From the NCBI GenBank assembly GCA_002483345.1, contig DLHS01000008.1:1-64000 (forward strand): a DNA stretch of 64,000 nt, written 5' to 3'. The translations under genes were made by a program, and so were the position numbers. The DNA comes from Bacteroidetes bacterium UBA7662. GTDB taxonomy: Bacteria > Bacteroidota > Bacteroidia > UBA7662. Positions 25,807 to 34,733 of this stretch are shown here, in pieces (the stretch's first letter is position 1; each line of letters starts with the position of its first letter). The notes under the pieces are model-generated. The model was given only the letters and a program-made list of their open reading frames with translations. It was not told where the DNA came from and searched no databases.

Positions 25807-28668
25807 TCAAAACTTCACCGTCACCCCGAACATCACATGGCGCGGCGCCATATAGCGGGCGGGATTGTCGGGAGGGGTGCCGCGGCTGCGGAAGTCGCGG
25901 GGGTCTAAGAATGCCGGGTCGCGTTGGTTGGATGGCACGGGATCGCCCTCCTCCCACGCCCTGCCGGTAACCGGATTCGGAATGGTGGTATTGAGGGTGT
26001 TCAGCAGGTTGGTGATTTGCATGGAGGCTTCAATGCGCAATCCTTTCATGATCCACCATTTACGAATGTTGATATCGATCCAGTAAACAGATTCTCCCAG
26101 TTTTGACCAGAGGGCCGTCGGGCTTGGATCCACTTCATAAATCGGGCGGCCGGTGATGGGCTCCGTACCCTGATAAATATAAGGGGTATAGCGACGGCCG
26201 GTGCGGTAAATGGCCTCTACATAAAACGACATCCGGTCCAGAGCCTTCAGGTTAAACAGTCCTTTTTTGTTGTTGACGGTAAAGGTCGCGTTGGCCTTGA
26301 TGTCGAAAGGTGAATCCCAGGCCAGGTAGGTTTCCTTGGTGTCTTCCCGGTTACCGGTGTTCAGTATCTGGTTGAGTGCTTCATTGGCCGAGGAGCTTTG
26401 TCCGGTAGCTACCATATAACTGGCCGAAGTCTGACCGCTGAACCATTTGCCGACCCGTTTCAAATAAGTCACTTCCAACCCCCTGACACGGGCGTAATCT
26501 GAATTGATCCGGATAGTCCGGGTATTCTCGCGACCGGTGAGGTCACGCACCTGCACCGAAGCAGAAGTGATGAAGTCGTATTTATCCTTCCAATAAGCCG
26601 AAACGGTCAGGGCATCGTTGGATGACAGTTGCGAACGCACCCCTAATTCATAAGAAATGTCCACTTCCGGATTCAGATCCGGATTACCCACCCTGGCCAG
26701 GGTCGACCTGTCCTGATACAGCGGGTTTAAGCCCTGATACACCCATGAAGGGTGCGGCAGTATCATGGAATGGTTGTAATTGAAGAACATCACCTGGTTG
26801 TCCTTGATCGGGAAAGAGGCCGATATTTTAGGCAAAAGACGCATTTTCATGCGGGCTCCGAATACGCCGATCGTATTGTCCTGGTAATTCTGACGGATTT
26901 CATCCCGGATAGGCGACCGGGCATCCTGCACTGCATTGTCGACAAAAGCCCCGGGGAACCAGTATTCAAGGCGGCCGCCGATTTCGGCTATCAGACCACG
27001 GTATTTGATTTTATTCGAGGCGTAAAAGGCACCACGGGTTGGATTTACCTTCCACACATCGCTGTAATCTCCCAGGCGGAAACTCTGGCTGTACTCCCCG
27101 TTTGGCAAGGGAATCGGAGCGCCTATCCAGGGGCGGATGATGTCAATCCACTGCATTTCCTGGGTTTTCACCTCGGTTCCGAAGCTCAGACGATCACCGC
27201 GGGAATTGTAATAGTAGTTACCGGTATACCGCAGGCTGTATTCTACCACGTAGTGGTCATGCCAGAGGGTACCAATACCACCATTGTTGTACAAACCCGG
27301 CCCTGGATTGACGAACACGGCCGAATCTCCGGGATTAAAATAGGTAGCCGGATAACTCACAATCACATCGGGGTCAAATTCTGAGTCCACATTCTCAGGA
27401 CGCCAGTCGCGGCCATTGGCATCTGCCCGCAGACGAACGAACAGCCTGGAGCCGGTAACCGTATATGAAAACTTATTGCTGGGCGTATGCGACCAATTCA
27501 GCGTTTCCATATTGGTATCGTGGGTGTAGGTATTGGCGTTGTCGGGCTGGAGCGAGAAATTATACTGGAAACCCGGCTGGAAAGGTGCGTCGTTGCCAAT
27601 GATACGCAGCATGTTCACGTCCTGGTTGATGGTAATCGACCTCAGATAGGTAAACGACAGCCGCATGCCCGGCTTGAATTCATAATCGAGCTTCAGCATG
27701 CCGGCCCAGCGGTTATCCTGATAGGGACTCCAGGCGTTGTCCCGGTACAGCGAAGAAACCACCTGATTGGCCGGATTACGGAAATACTGATCGTCGAAGC
27801 TGCCTTTGAAAGATGTGAACACCCGCAATGGCTTGGGCAGCACCCCTTTGATGGAGCCCCCGGCGGTCCCTTCGTAGACGCTGTTGTTCCAGACGCTGTT
27901 CCAGTTGCGGTTGAAACCAAGATTATCCCGGCGATGTCCGAGGGAAAACTCCCATTTATCGCCACCCGAACGGGTTTTTGTCTTTACCAGGCCTGAAGTA
28001 CCATCACCGTAAGCCACATCACCGCCACCGGTGGTGATATCAATGCTTTCTACCGAATTGGTACCCAGATCTATCCCGAAGCCAGTACCTGCCAGCGGGT
28101 CGGAAGCAGATACGCCATCGATGATGAAAGAAGTTTCATACGTACGGCCCCCGCGGATAGACACCCCTTCGGGGTTCAGGACCACCCCGGCCTGGGTATT
28201 CAGCACGCCCTGTAACTGGCGGGCAGGTGCCGCTTCGATGGCTTCCTGCGAAACGCGTTGTTCTGTTTTGGTTTGTTCGATGTCGACCAGCGGCTTATCT
28301 CCTACAATCACCACTTCCTGGTCGAAAGTGAGCGAAGAGCGTCCCAGCGGAATATTCAGCACCCTGTTTTGTCCTTTATCTACCTTAATACCGGTAAATA
28401 CCTTCTTTTCGTAGCCCAGATAACTGACCTCTACGTTGTAGACGCCCGCATTGATGTTGTCAATCTTGTATTTACCATCAAAATCCGTGGATGAGCCCAG
28501 GGTGGTTCCTTTGATAACCACGTTTACACCAATCAGCGGCAGCTTATCGTTAGCGTCGGTAACGATACCACTGATAGAGCCCCGCTGCGCCAGGGCGCTG
28601 AAACAGGTGATCAGAAACAAAAACGACAGTAAAAACTGCTTCAAACAGCGGGGCTTTAAGACCGTCAA
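25807..28668 (-). CDS. TonB-dependent outer-membrane receptor with CarboxypepD-like N-terminal domain
   Basis: 953 residues. The signal peptide is followed by a CarboxypepD regulatory-like domain at about 28-115 (GSISGIVTDANDKLPLIGVNVVIKGT), then a plug domain (about 120-235; GVSIRGGRTYETSFIIDGVSASDP) and a 22-strand-type barrel with aromatic girdles, ending in VMFGVTVKF with a terminal Phe as outer-membrane barrels do. It should import a large or scarce substrate using TonB energy. No SusD-like lipoprotein lies beside it, so a SusCD glycan system is unlikely and the substrate is unknown. The gene is alone on its strand, followed by the toxin-antitoxin pair in the opposite direction. Confidence 0.9.
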   Translation of the reverse strand: MTVLKPRCLKQFLLSFLFLITCFSALAQRGSISGIVTDANDKLPLIGVNVVIKGTTLGSSTDFDGKYKIDNINAGVYNVEVSYLGYEKKVFTGIKVDKGQNRVLNIPLGRSSLTFDQEVVIVGDKPLVDIEQTKTEQRVSQEAIEAAPARQLQGVLNTQAGVVLNPEGVSIRGGRTYETSFIIDGVSASDPLAGTGFGIDLGTNSVESIDITTGGGDVAYGDGTSGLVKTKTRSGGDKWEFSLGHRRDNLGFNRNWNSVWNNSVYEGTAGGSIKGVLPKPLRVFTSFKGSFDDQYFRNPANQVVSSLYRDNAWSPYQDNRWAGMLKLDYEFKPGMRLSFTYLRSITINQDVNMLRIIGNDAPFQPGFQYNFSLQPDNANTYTHDTNMETLNWSHTPSNKFSYTVTGSRLFVRLRADANGRDWRPENVDSEFDPDVIVSYPATYFNPGDSAVFVNPGPGLYNNGGIGTLWHDHYVVEYSLRYTGNYYYNSRGDRLSFGTEVKTQEMQWIDIIRPWIGAPIPLPNGEYSQSFRLGDYSDVWKVNPTRGAFYASNKIKYRGLIAEIGGRLEYWFPGAFVDNAVQDARSPIRDEIRQNYQDNTIGVFGARMKMRLLPKISASFPIKDNQVMFFNYNHSMILPHPSWVYQGLNPLYQDRSTLARVGNPDLNPEVDISYELGVRSQLSSNDALTVSAYWKDKYDFITSASVQVRDLTGRENTRTIRINSDYARVRGLEVTYLKRVGKWFSGQTSASYMVATGQSSSANEALNQILNTGNREDTKETYLAWDSPFDIKANATFTVNNKKGLFNLKALDRMSFYVEAIYRTGRRYTPYIYQGTEPITGRPIYEVDPSPTALWSKLGESVYWIDINIRKWWIMKGLRIEASMQITNLLNTLNTTIPNPVTGRAWEEGDPVPSNQRDPAFLDPRDFRSRGTPPDNPARYMAPRHVMFGVTVKF

Positions 28669-28739
28669 AAGTAAGGTCTATTAGCCAAAAGCAAAAATCA
28701 GATTGCTTTAAGATTTCGTGAAGTTATCAAGGTTGCTTT

Positions 28740-29034
28740 CAGACATTGAGATTGCGAGAGGCGAGATTTTGAGAGGGGACCTTCCTGACTGCTATGGCCT
28801 GGTATTTTTAACGCAGATTACGCGGATTTTCGGGAGTTTCGCGGAGGTTTCACAAGCCTGTCATTTCGAGTGGGTTTTCCCGTAAAAAATAAACCAGGCA
28901 ACCCGTATCCAGAAAGACAGTCCTAAGGGACTCCGCATAACTCCCGAAAACCCGCGTAATCTGCGTTAAAACCCGTCAGGCCTGCATGCTCAGGAAAGCT
29001 TTCTCGAAATCTCGCCTCTCGCCTCTCGATGTCT
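28740..29034. repeat. Long imperfect palindrome (MITE-like intergenic element)
   Basis: A left arm of about 107 bp (28740-28846) and a right arm (28930-29034) are near reverse complements of each other across most of their length. The best-matched core is TTTTAACGCAGATTACGCGG followed by TTTTCGGGAGTT; the outer part is AGACAT-GAG-GCGAGAGGCGAGATTT. A loop of about 83 bp lies between. No coding capacity is visible. It fills nearly all of the 28669-29092 gap and ends just before the prfC promoter. It resembles miniature inverted-repeat or REP-type elements common in Bacteroidetes genomes. Confidence 0.75.
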
Positions 29035-29059
29035 AAACGCCCTTTAGCCCAAAAAACCC

Positions 29060-29067
29060 TACCTTTG
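29060..29067 (+). promoter_or_regulatory. prfC promoter -7 box
   Basis: TACCTTTG matches the Bacteroidetes -7 consensus TAnnTTTG exactly, 25 bp before the prfC ATG. The expected -33 TTTG is absent (ACGC there); that position abuts the end of the palindromic element. Confidence 0.45.
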
Positions 29068-29092
29068 CAGCTTTGTTTAGCCCTTCCCCTGC

Positions 29093-30688
29093 ATGAACCG
29101 TCTCGAAGAGATCCAACGCCGCCGCACCTTTGCCATCATCTCTCACCCCGATGCGGGTAAAACCACCCTCACGGAAAAATTCCTGTTGTTCGGGGGAGCT
29201 ATCCAGACTGCCGGCGCAGTAAAAAGCAATAAGATTAAAAAATCGGCTACCTCCGACTTCATGGAAATCGAAAAACAACGGGGCATCTCGGTTTCGACCT
29301 CTGTAATGGGCTTTGAATACGGTGGTTGCAGGGTGAATATACTCGATACACCTGGTCACAAAGACTTCGCGGAAGACACCTACCGCACCCTGACAGCCGT
29401 CGACTCGGTTATTCTCGTGGTAGATGCCGCCAAAGGGGTGGAAGAACAAACCGAAAAACTCATGTCGGTCTGCCGGATGCGCAATACGCCGGTGATTGTG
29501 TTCATCAATAAAATGGACCGGGAAGGCCAGGATCCTTTCGATTTGCTCGATGAACTCGAGACCAAGCTGAATATCCACACCACCCCACTCACCTGGCCCA
29601 TCAGCAAGGGTGCCACCTTTAAAGGGGTATACAACCTCTACCGTAAAAAACTCAACCTCTTCGCACCCAACAAAACAGGCATTTCCGACGATGTAAAGGC
29701 CTTCGAAGACCTCAACGACCCGGCACTGGACGGCCTGCTGCAGGAACGTTACGCCAATCAGCTCCGGGAAGAGGCCGAACTGGCACAACTGCATCCGGAA
29801 TTTACGGTTGCTGCTTATCAGGCAGGCGATATCGCCCCTGTTTTTTTCGGCTCTGCCCTGAACAATTTCGGCGTACAGGAACTGCTCGACACTTTTGTGG
29901 AGATCGCCCCTTCTCCCCGCCAGCGGGAAACCAATAAGTCTATTGTAAAACCCGAAGACCAGAAACTCAGTGGCTTCGTCTTTAAAATCCACGCGAATCT
30001 TGATCCCAACCACCGCGACCGTATTGCTTTTATGCGGGTATGTTCAGGTGTTTTTGAACGCAATACCTTCTATTTCCATCCCCGCCTGAAGAAAAAATTC
30101 AGGTTCTCCACCCCCATCATGTTCCAGGCCAACGAGCGCAGCAATGTCGACTTCGCCTATCCGGGCGATGTGGTGGGTTTATATGATACCGGCAACTTCA
30201 AAATAGGCGATTCGCTTACCGAAGGCGAAAGTTTCTTTTTCAAAGGCATACCAGCCTTCTCCCCTGAATTGTTCCGGATGGTGGAGAACAAAGATCCTTT
30301 CAAGACCAAACAATTCGAAAAAGGTCTCAAACAACTCACCGACGAAGGGGTGGCGCAGTTGTTTGTACAACAACCCGGTAACCGCAAAATCATCGGTACG
30401 GTAGGAGAACTGCAGTTTGATGTCATTCAGCACCGTTTGTTGCATGAATATGGTGCTCAGGTCACTTTTCAGGGGCTTTCTTACGTAAAAGCCTGCTGGG
30501 TCCGTTCAGAAGATGAAGTGGCGCTCGAGAAATTCTTCCGCTACCGCGGCGATCACCTGGCCTACGACAAAGACAACCAGCCCGTCTATTTCGCCGACAG
30601 CATCTGGATGCTGGAGCGTGCTATTGAAGATAATCCTAAGCTGAGATTTGATTTTTCGTCGGATCTGATTCTGACGGAAGAGGTGTAG
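29093..30688 (+). CDS. prfC: Peptide chain release factor 3 (GTPase)
   Basis: 531 residues, the usual RF3 length. It promotes recycling of RF1/RF2 from the ribosome after termination. The GTPase motifs are in place: G1 SHPDAGKTT (17-25), the RGISVSTSVM switch I region, G3 DTPGH and G4 NKMD. The EF-Tu-like domain 2 and the RF3-specific C-terminal domain (GELQFDVIQHRLLHEYG) follow. It is monocistronic, with a Bacteroidetes -7 box upstream and a repeat cluster downstream. Confidence 0.95.
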   Translation: MNRLEEIQRRRTFAIISHPDAGKTTLTEKFLLFGGAIQTAGAVKSNKIKKSATSDFMEIEKQRGISVSTSVMGFEYGGCRVNILDTPGHKDFAEDTYRTLTAVDSVILVVDAAKGVEEQTEKLMSVCRMRNTPVIVFINKMDREGQDPFDLLDELETKLNIHTTPLTWPISKGATFKGVYNLYRKKLNLFAPNKTGISDDVKAFEDLNDPALDGLLQERYANQLREEAELAQLHPEFTVAAYQAGDIAPVFFGSALNNFGVQELLDTFVEIAPSPRQRETNKSIVKPEDQKLSGFVFKIHANLDPNHRDRIAFMRVCSGVFERNTFYFHPRLKKKFRFSTPIMFQANERSNVDFAYPGDVVGLYDTGNFKIGDSLTEGESFFFKGIPAFSPELFRMVENKDPFKTKQFEKGLKQLTDEGVAQLFVQQPGNRKIIGTVGELQFDVIQHRLLHEYGAQVTFQGLSYVKACWVRSEDEVALEKFFRYRGDHLAYDKDNQPVYFADSIWMLERAIEDNPKLRFDFSSDLILTEEV

Positions 30689-30733
30689 ATAGCGTGCCTC
30701 TGAAAGAAGCATACTGCTAAACGAGGGTGAGAT

Positions 30734-30942
30734 AACGCTTCGCTGTTAACGCAGGCAGCCTGAAGGCCGCCGTGCTGGTTTGGAGCTGCGCTCCTGGGAA
30801 CGCTTCGCTGACATACTAATCAACATGCAGGTAAGGGAGTATCTTTCACACAAAACATACTGCATAGGCCAGCGAAGCGTTCCCAGGAGCACAGCGCCAT
30901 TCCCAGCGCAGTGCGAAGCACCAGCGTTCCCAGCGAAGCGTT
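30734..30942. repeat. Nested inverted repeats built on AGCGAAGCGTT
   Basis: A 26-bp arm at 30785-30810 (GCTGCGCTCCTGGGAACGCTTCGCTG) pairs with 30870-30895 with one mismatch. Outside it, AACGCTTCGCTG at 30734-30745 pairs exactly with CAGCGAAGCGTT at 30931-30942. The cluster lies between the convergent ends of prfC and rpoD. It may act as a two-way transcription end or mRNA-stabilising structure, or be a mobile palindromic repeat. Confidence 0.7.
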
Positions 30943-30949
30943 CACTAAG

Positions 30950-31816
30950 TTACTGACCCAGATAGACTTTCAATGCCCGGCTTCTTGACGTATTCCTTAG
31001 CCTGCGGATCGATTTTTCCTTGATCTGACGTACTCTTTCCCGGGTAAGACTGAACTTCTCTCCTATTTCTTCCAGCGTAAGCGGTGGAATGCCTCCCAGG
31101 CCAAAGTAATACCGCAACACATCGGCTTCCCGCTTGGTGAGCGTGGTAAGGGCCCGCTCTACTTCGCGGCGGAGCGATTCGCTCATCAGGGAGCTGTCAG
31201 GCCTTGGCTCGTCGTCGCTGATCATGACATCGAGCAGGCTGTTTTCTTCACCATCGCTGAAAGGCGCATCTACTGAGATATGACGACCGGAAACGCTCAT
31301 GGTATCCTCTACATCGGTTACGGTCATATCGAGTATGTCGGCCAGCTCGTCGGCAGTGGGTTCGCGCTCAAACTGCTGTTCCAGCACCGAAAAAGCTTTG
31401 CTGATTTTGTTGAGGGAACCAACCCGGTTCAACGGCAGACGCACAATGCGCGATTGTTCAGCCAGGGCTTGCAGTATCGACTGACGTATCCACCAGACTG
31501 CATAAGAGATAAACTTGAAACCACGGGTTTCATCAAACCGCTGTCCGGCTTTGATCAGCCCCAGATTGCCCTCATTGATTAAATCACCCAGGGTTAATCC
31601 CTGATTCTGGTATTGCTTAGCCACTGAAACCACAAAACGAAGGTTTGCCTTGGTCAGCTTCTCCAGAGCCCGCTGGTCGCCTTGCTGGATACGTTTGGCC
31701 AACTGCACTTCTTCATCTGCAGTGATCAGTTCTACTTTCCCGATTTCCTGGAGGTATTTGTCAAGGGATTGACTCTCCCGATTCGTAATCTGCTTGCTGA
31801 TCTTGAGCTGTCTCAT
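30950..31816 (-). CDS. rpoD: Primary RNA polymerase sigma factor (sigma-70/RpoD)
   Basis: 288 residues, the short Bacteroidetes form that lacks region 1.1. Region 1.2 (DKYLQEIGKVELITADEEVQLAKRIQ) is at about 19-45. Region 2 contains LGDLINEGNLGLIKAGQRFD and FKFISYAVWWIRQSILQAL. Region 3 follows at about 135-215 and region 4 ends with LTLEEIGEKFSLTRERVRQIKEKSIRRLR. It directs the housekeeping promoters, which in this phylum use TTTG / TAnnTTTG boxes such as those seen here. Monocistronic, minus strand. Confidence 0.95.
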   Translation of the reverse strand: MRQLKISKQITNRESQSLDKYLQEIGKVELITADEEVQLAKRIQQGDQRALEKLTKANLRFVVSVAKQYQNQGLTLGDLINEGNLGLIKAGQRFDETRGFKFISYAVWWIRQSILQALAEQSRIVRLPLNRVGSLNKISKAFSVLEQQFEREPTADELADILDMTVTDVEDTMSVSGRHISVDAPFSDGEENSLLDVMISDDEPRPDSSLMSESLRREVERALTTLTKREADVLRYYFGLGGIPPLTLEEIGEKFSLTRERVRQIKEKSIRRLRNTSRSRALKVYLGQ

Positions 31817-31977
31817 AGAAAGTTGGCCAACGATAAATTATTTTTTTCTGCATGTTTTGCGTTAAACACAAAAAGAAATTAACACACAGAATTGCTAATT
31901 AAAGAAGATTAAACAACGAAGTCAAGCACTAAAATTAAATCCTGAAAAACAGGGGAATTAATTTAGACCCAAAACAA

Positions 31978-32008
31978 AAAAATCCCGGCTCAAAAGAGCC
32001 AGGATTTA
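31978..32008 (-). terminator. Intrinsic terminator after pnp
   Basis: The minus strand reads AAATCCTGGCTC-TTTT-GAGCCGGGATTTTTTT: a 12-bp stem with one mismatch, a TTTT loop and a long T run. It starts 20 bp past the pnp stop codon. The rest of 31817-32028 is AT-rich and contains the rpoD upstream region. Confidence 0.92.
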
Positions 32009-32028
32009 AAATTATTGCTTTGTTATTG

Positions 32029-34317
32029 TTATTCCGAAGCAGGTCCGTCTGTACGGGGTGTACGTTCAGGACGGTCGCCGTAACCACGGTTGCGGTCACC
32101 GCCACGGTCACCACCACGGCGATCTCCACCACGGTCGTTGCCTCTGCGGTCGCCACCCCGGTCGTTGCGGTCGCGGTTTTCACGGCGCGGACGCTCCTCC
32201 GGAGCTACATATCCTTCAGGGACAGGCAACAATGCTTTGGCTGACAGGCGGTATTTACCGGTTTTAGGGTCGATTTCCACCAGTTTCACCTCAACCATAT
32301 CTCCTTCTTTGTACACGCCCTCCATCGAATCGATGCGGTCGTAAGAGATTTCGCTGATATGCAGCAGGCCGTCTTTACCTGGCAGGAATTCTACAAAGGC
32401 ACCGAATGGCATGATGCTGCGCACTTTACCCATAAATACGGTGCCTACTTCCGGTTTGGAAGTGATTCCCTTGATGCGGGCAATGGCGGCATCCATGCCG
32501 GCTTTATCGCTGGTATAGATTTGAACGATACCAAACTCACCATCTTCCCCGATGCTCACCACAGAGTTGGTTTCGCGCTGGATTTCCTGGATGATTTTTC
32601 CGCCCGGGCCGATTACAGCGCCGATAAATTCGCGGTCGATCTTGAATTCAACGATACGTGGCACGTTCGGACGATAGTCTGCACGTGGTGCGTTCAGGGT
32701 TTCGAGCATTTTGCCGAGGATGTGCTCGCGGCCGGCTTTCGCCTGATTGAGGGCTGCCAGCAGCACTTCCCAAGGCAAACCATCGATTTTGATGTCCATC
32801 TGACAACCGGTGATTCCTTTTTTGGTACCGGTTACCTTGAAGTCCATATCTCCGAGGTGATCTTCATCTCCCAGGATATCGCTGAGTACTTTAAAACGTT
32901 TTCCATCGGTTATTAAACCCATGGCGATACCCGAAACAGGTGCCTTGAGCTGAATACCGGCATCCATCATGGCAAGGGTACCTGCACAAACGGTAGCCAT
33001 TGAAGAGGAACCGTTCGATTCCAGGATATCACTTACGATACGGATGGTGTAAGGACACTCCTCACGGCTGGGTAATACTTGCTTCAACGAACGCATGGCC
33101 AGGTTACCATGTCCGATTTCACGACGGCCGGGGCCACGGTTCGGACGGGTTTCGCCTGTTGAGAACGAAGGGAAATTGTAGTGCAGCATGAACGGATTGT
33201 AACCGTCGAACATGGCACCGTCGATCATCTGTTCACTTTCTTTTGAACCGAGGGTCACTGAAGTCAGCGACTGGGTTTCACCGCGGGTAAAGATGGCTGA
33301 ACCGTGGGTAGAGGGTAGATAACCTACTTCCGACCAGATAGGACGAACCTCATCGAGCTTGCGGCCATCCAGTCGACGCTCTTCGTCGAGGATCAGGTTA
33401 CGCATCGCGTCGTACTCTACTTCGTGATAGTATTTTTTAGCAAGAAACTTGTCTACTACTGTCCCTTCCGGCAGGGTAGCGATAAAGTCGGCCAGTACCT
33501 GTTTGAAAGCAGCAGAACGCTCGGCTTTCGGAGCACCCGACTTGGCTACGGCATAAGCGCGCGGGTAGCAGAACGCATGAATGGCTTTTTGCAATTCCTC
33601 ATCGCTGCGTTCGTGGTTGAATTCACGTTTGGTTACACCCAACTCTTTGGCAAGATCCAGCTGAACCTGACACTGCACCTTGATGGCGTCGTGGCCGATT
33701 TTGATGGCTTCAGCCAGTTCAGCCTCCGAACATTCTTTGGCTTCGCCTTCTACCATCATCACATTCTCAATGGTAGCAGCGATCATCAGGTCGATGTCGG
33801 CATGCTCCAGTTCAGAAATGCGTGGGTTGATAACAAATTTGCCATCGATACGCGCTACACGCACTTCCGAGATAGGCCCGTTGAATGGAACATCAGAAAC
33901 AGCGATGGCAGCTGAAGCAGCCAGACCGGCCAAAGCATCGGGAGCGATGTCTTTGTCGGCAGAAATAAGGGTAACCATTACCTGTGTGTCGGCATGGTAG
34001 TTTTCAGGGAATAAGGGGCGCAGGGCGCGGTCAATCAGGCGGCTGATGAGAATCTCATAGTCCGACAAACGGCCTTCACGCTTCAGGAAGCCACCGGGAA
34101 TTTTACCGGTAGAAGCAAATTTTTCCTGGTAATCGACTGTCAACGGCATGAAGTCGACATCTTCTTTGGCCTCGCGGGCCGATACTACAGTGGCGAGCAA
34201 CATGGTGTCGCCCATTTTCACAACGACTGATCCGTCGGCCTGTTTGGCCAGTTTACCGGTCTCGATGCTGATTGTTCTGCCATCGCCTAAGTTGATGGTC
34301 TTGGTAATTGGATTCAT
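32029..34317 (-). CDS. pnp: Polyribonucleotide nucleotidyltransferase (PNPase)
   Basis: 762 residues. A phosphorolytic 3'-5' exoribonuclease that works in RNA turnover. Two RNase PH domains (about 1-235 and 320-550) carry motifs such as FNYNFPPFSTGE-like LHYNFPSFSTGETRPNRGPGRR. A KH domain (REFIGAVIGPGGKIIQEIQ) and an S1 domain (GTVFMGKVRSIMPFGAFVEFLPGKDGLLHISEI) follow. A C-terminal tail of about 50 residues is rich in Arg, Gly and Asp (DRGGDRRG repeats), an RNA-binding-like extension. An AGGAGAG Shine-Dalgarno lies before the ATG, which is unusual in this window. It follows rpsO on the same strand but has a terminator between. Confidence 0.95.
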   Translation of the reverse strand: MNPITKTINLGDGRTISIETGKLAKQADGSVVVKMGDTMLLATVVSAREAKEDVDFMPLTVDYQEKFASTGKIPGGFLKREGRLSDYEILISRLIDRALRPLFPENYHADTQVMVTLISADKDIAPDALAGLAASAAIAVSDVPFNGPISEVRVARIDGKFVINPRISELEHADIDLMIAATIENVMMVEGEAKECSEAELAEAIKIGHDAIKVQCQVQLDLAKELGVTKREFNHERSDEELQKAIHAFCYPRAYAVAKSGAPKAERSAAFKQVLADFIATLPEGTVVDKFLAKKYYHEVEYDAMRNLILDEERRLDGRKLDEVRPIWSEVGYLPSTHGSAIFTRGETQSLTSVTLGSKESEQMIDGAMFDGYNPFMLHYNFPSFSTGETRPNRGPGRREIGHGNLAMRSLKQVLPSREECPYTIRIVSDILESNGSSSMATVCAGTLAMMDAGIQLKAPVSGIAMGLITDGKRFKVLSDILGDEDHLGDMDFKVTGTKKGITGCQMDIKIDGLPWEVLLAALNQAKAGREHILGKMLETLNAPRADYRPNVPRIVEFKIDREFIGAVIGPGGKIIQEIQRETNSVVSIGEDGEFGIVQIYTSDKAGMDAAIARIKGITSKPEVGTVFMGKVRSIMPFGAFVEFLPGKDGLLHISEISYDRIDSMEGVYKEGDMVEVKLVEIDPKTGKYRLSAKALLPVPEGYVAPEERPRRENRDRNDRGGDRRGNDRGGDRRGGDRGGDRNRGYGDRPERTPRTDGPASE

Positions 34318-34347
34318 TTTCTCTCCTCTTTTCTTAATTGCAGCTAA

Positions 34348-34380
34348 ATAAAAAAGGCGATTGGAATTTGCAATCGCCTT
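34348..34380 (-). terminator. Intrinsic terminator between rpsO and pnp
   Basis: The minus strand reads AAGGCGATTG-CAAATTC-CAATCGCCTTTTTTATTT, a perfect 10-bp stem with T tract. It lies after the rpsO stop and 31 bp before the pnp ATG, so it probably sets the rpsO to pnp ratio by partial read-through. Confidence 0.92.
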
Positions 34381-34404
34381 GTGGGGTATTCAGAAGTACG
34401 TAAA

Positions 34405-34674
34405 TTATTTACGCAGACCGAGTTTTTCGATAATCGCACGGTAACGGGCGATGTCGTTTTTTTGAAGGTAAGTAAGCAGGTCACGGCGTTTGCCTACGAG
34501 CTTAATGAGGGACTGCTGTGTAGAGAAGTCCTTTTTATTCTTTTTGAGATGCTCTGTGAGGTGTTTGATACGGGTCGAGAACAGGGCAATCTGGCTTTCA
34601 GCCATGCCTGTATTCACGTCGTTTCCACCAAACTGGGCGAAAATCTCTTTTTTCTTTACGGTATCCAGATACAT
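34405..34674 (-). CDS. rpsO: 30S ribosomal protein S15
   Basis: 89 residues when started at the ATG at 34674 (MYLDTVKKKEIFAQFGG); the ATG at 34701 would add nine residues not found in the family. The S15 core GGNDVNTGMAESQIALFSTRIKHLTEHLKKNKKDFSTQQSL and GKRRDLLTYLQKND, which contact 16S rRNA, are intact. The order rpsO then pnp is conserved in many bacteria. Confidence 0.95.
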   Translation of the reverse strand: MYLDTVKKKEIFAQFGGNDVNTGMAESQIALFSTRIKHLTEHLKKNKKDFSTQQSLIKLVGKRRDLLTYLQKNDIARYRAIIEKLGLRK

Positions 34675-34733
34675 CTTCTGTGTTTTATTCTTTTCGAGCA
34701 CGCAAAAATAGCGCTTCGTTTTTAATTCACCAA

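Noticed and set aside
28669..28740. Riboswitch (for example cobalamin) ahead of the TonB-dependent receptor
   Set aside because: The leader is only about 70 bp before the palindromic element and shows no B12-box or other conserved core that I can recognise.
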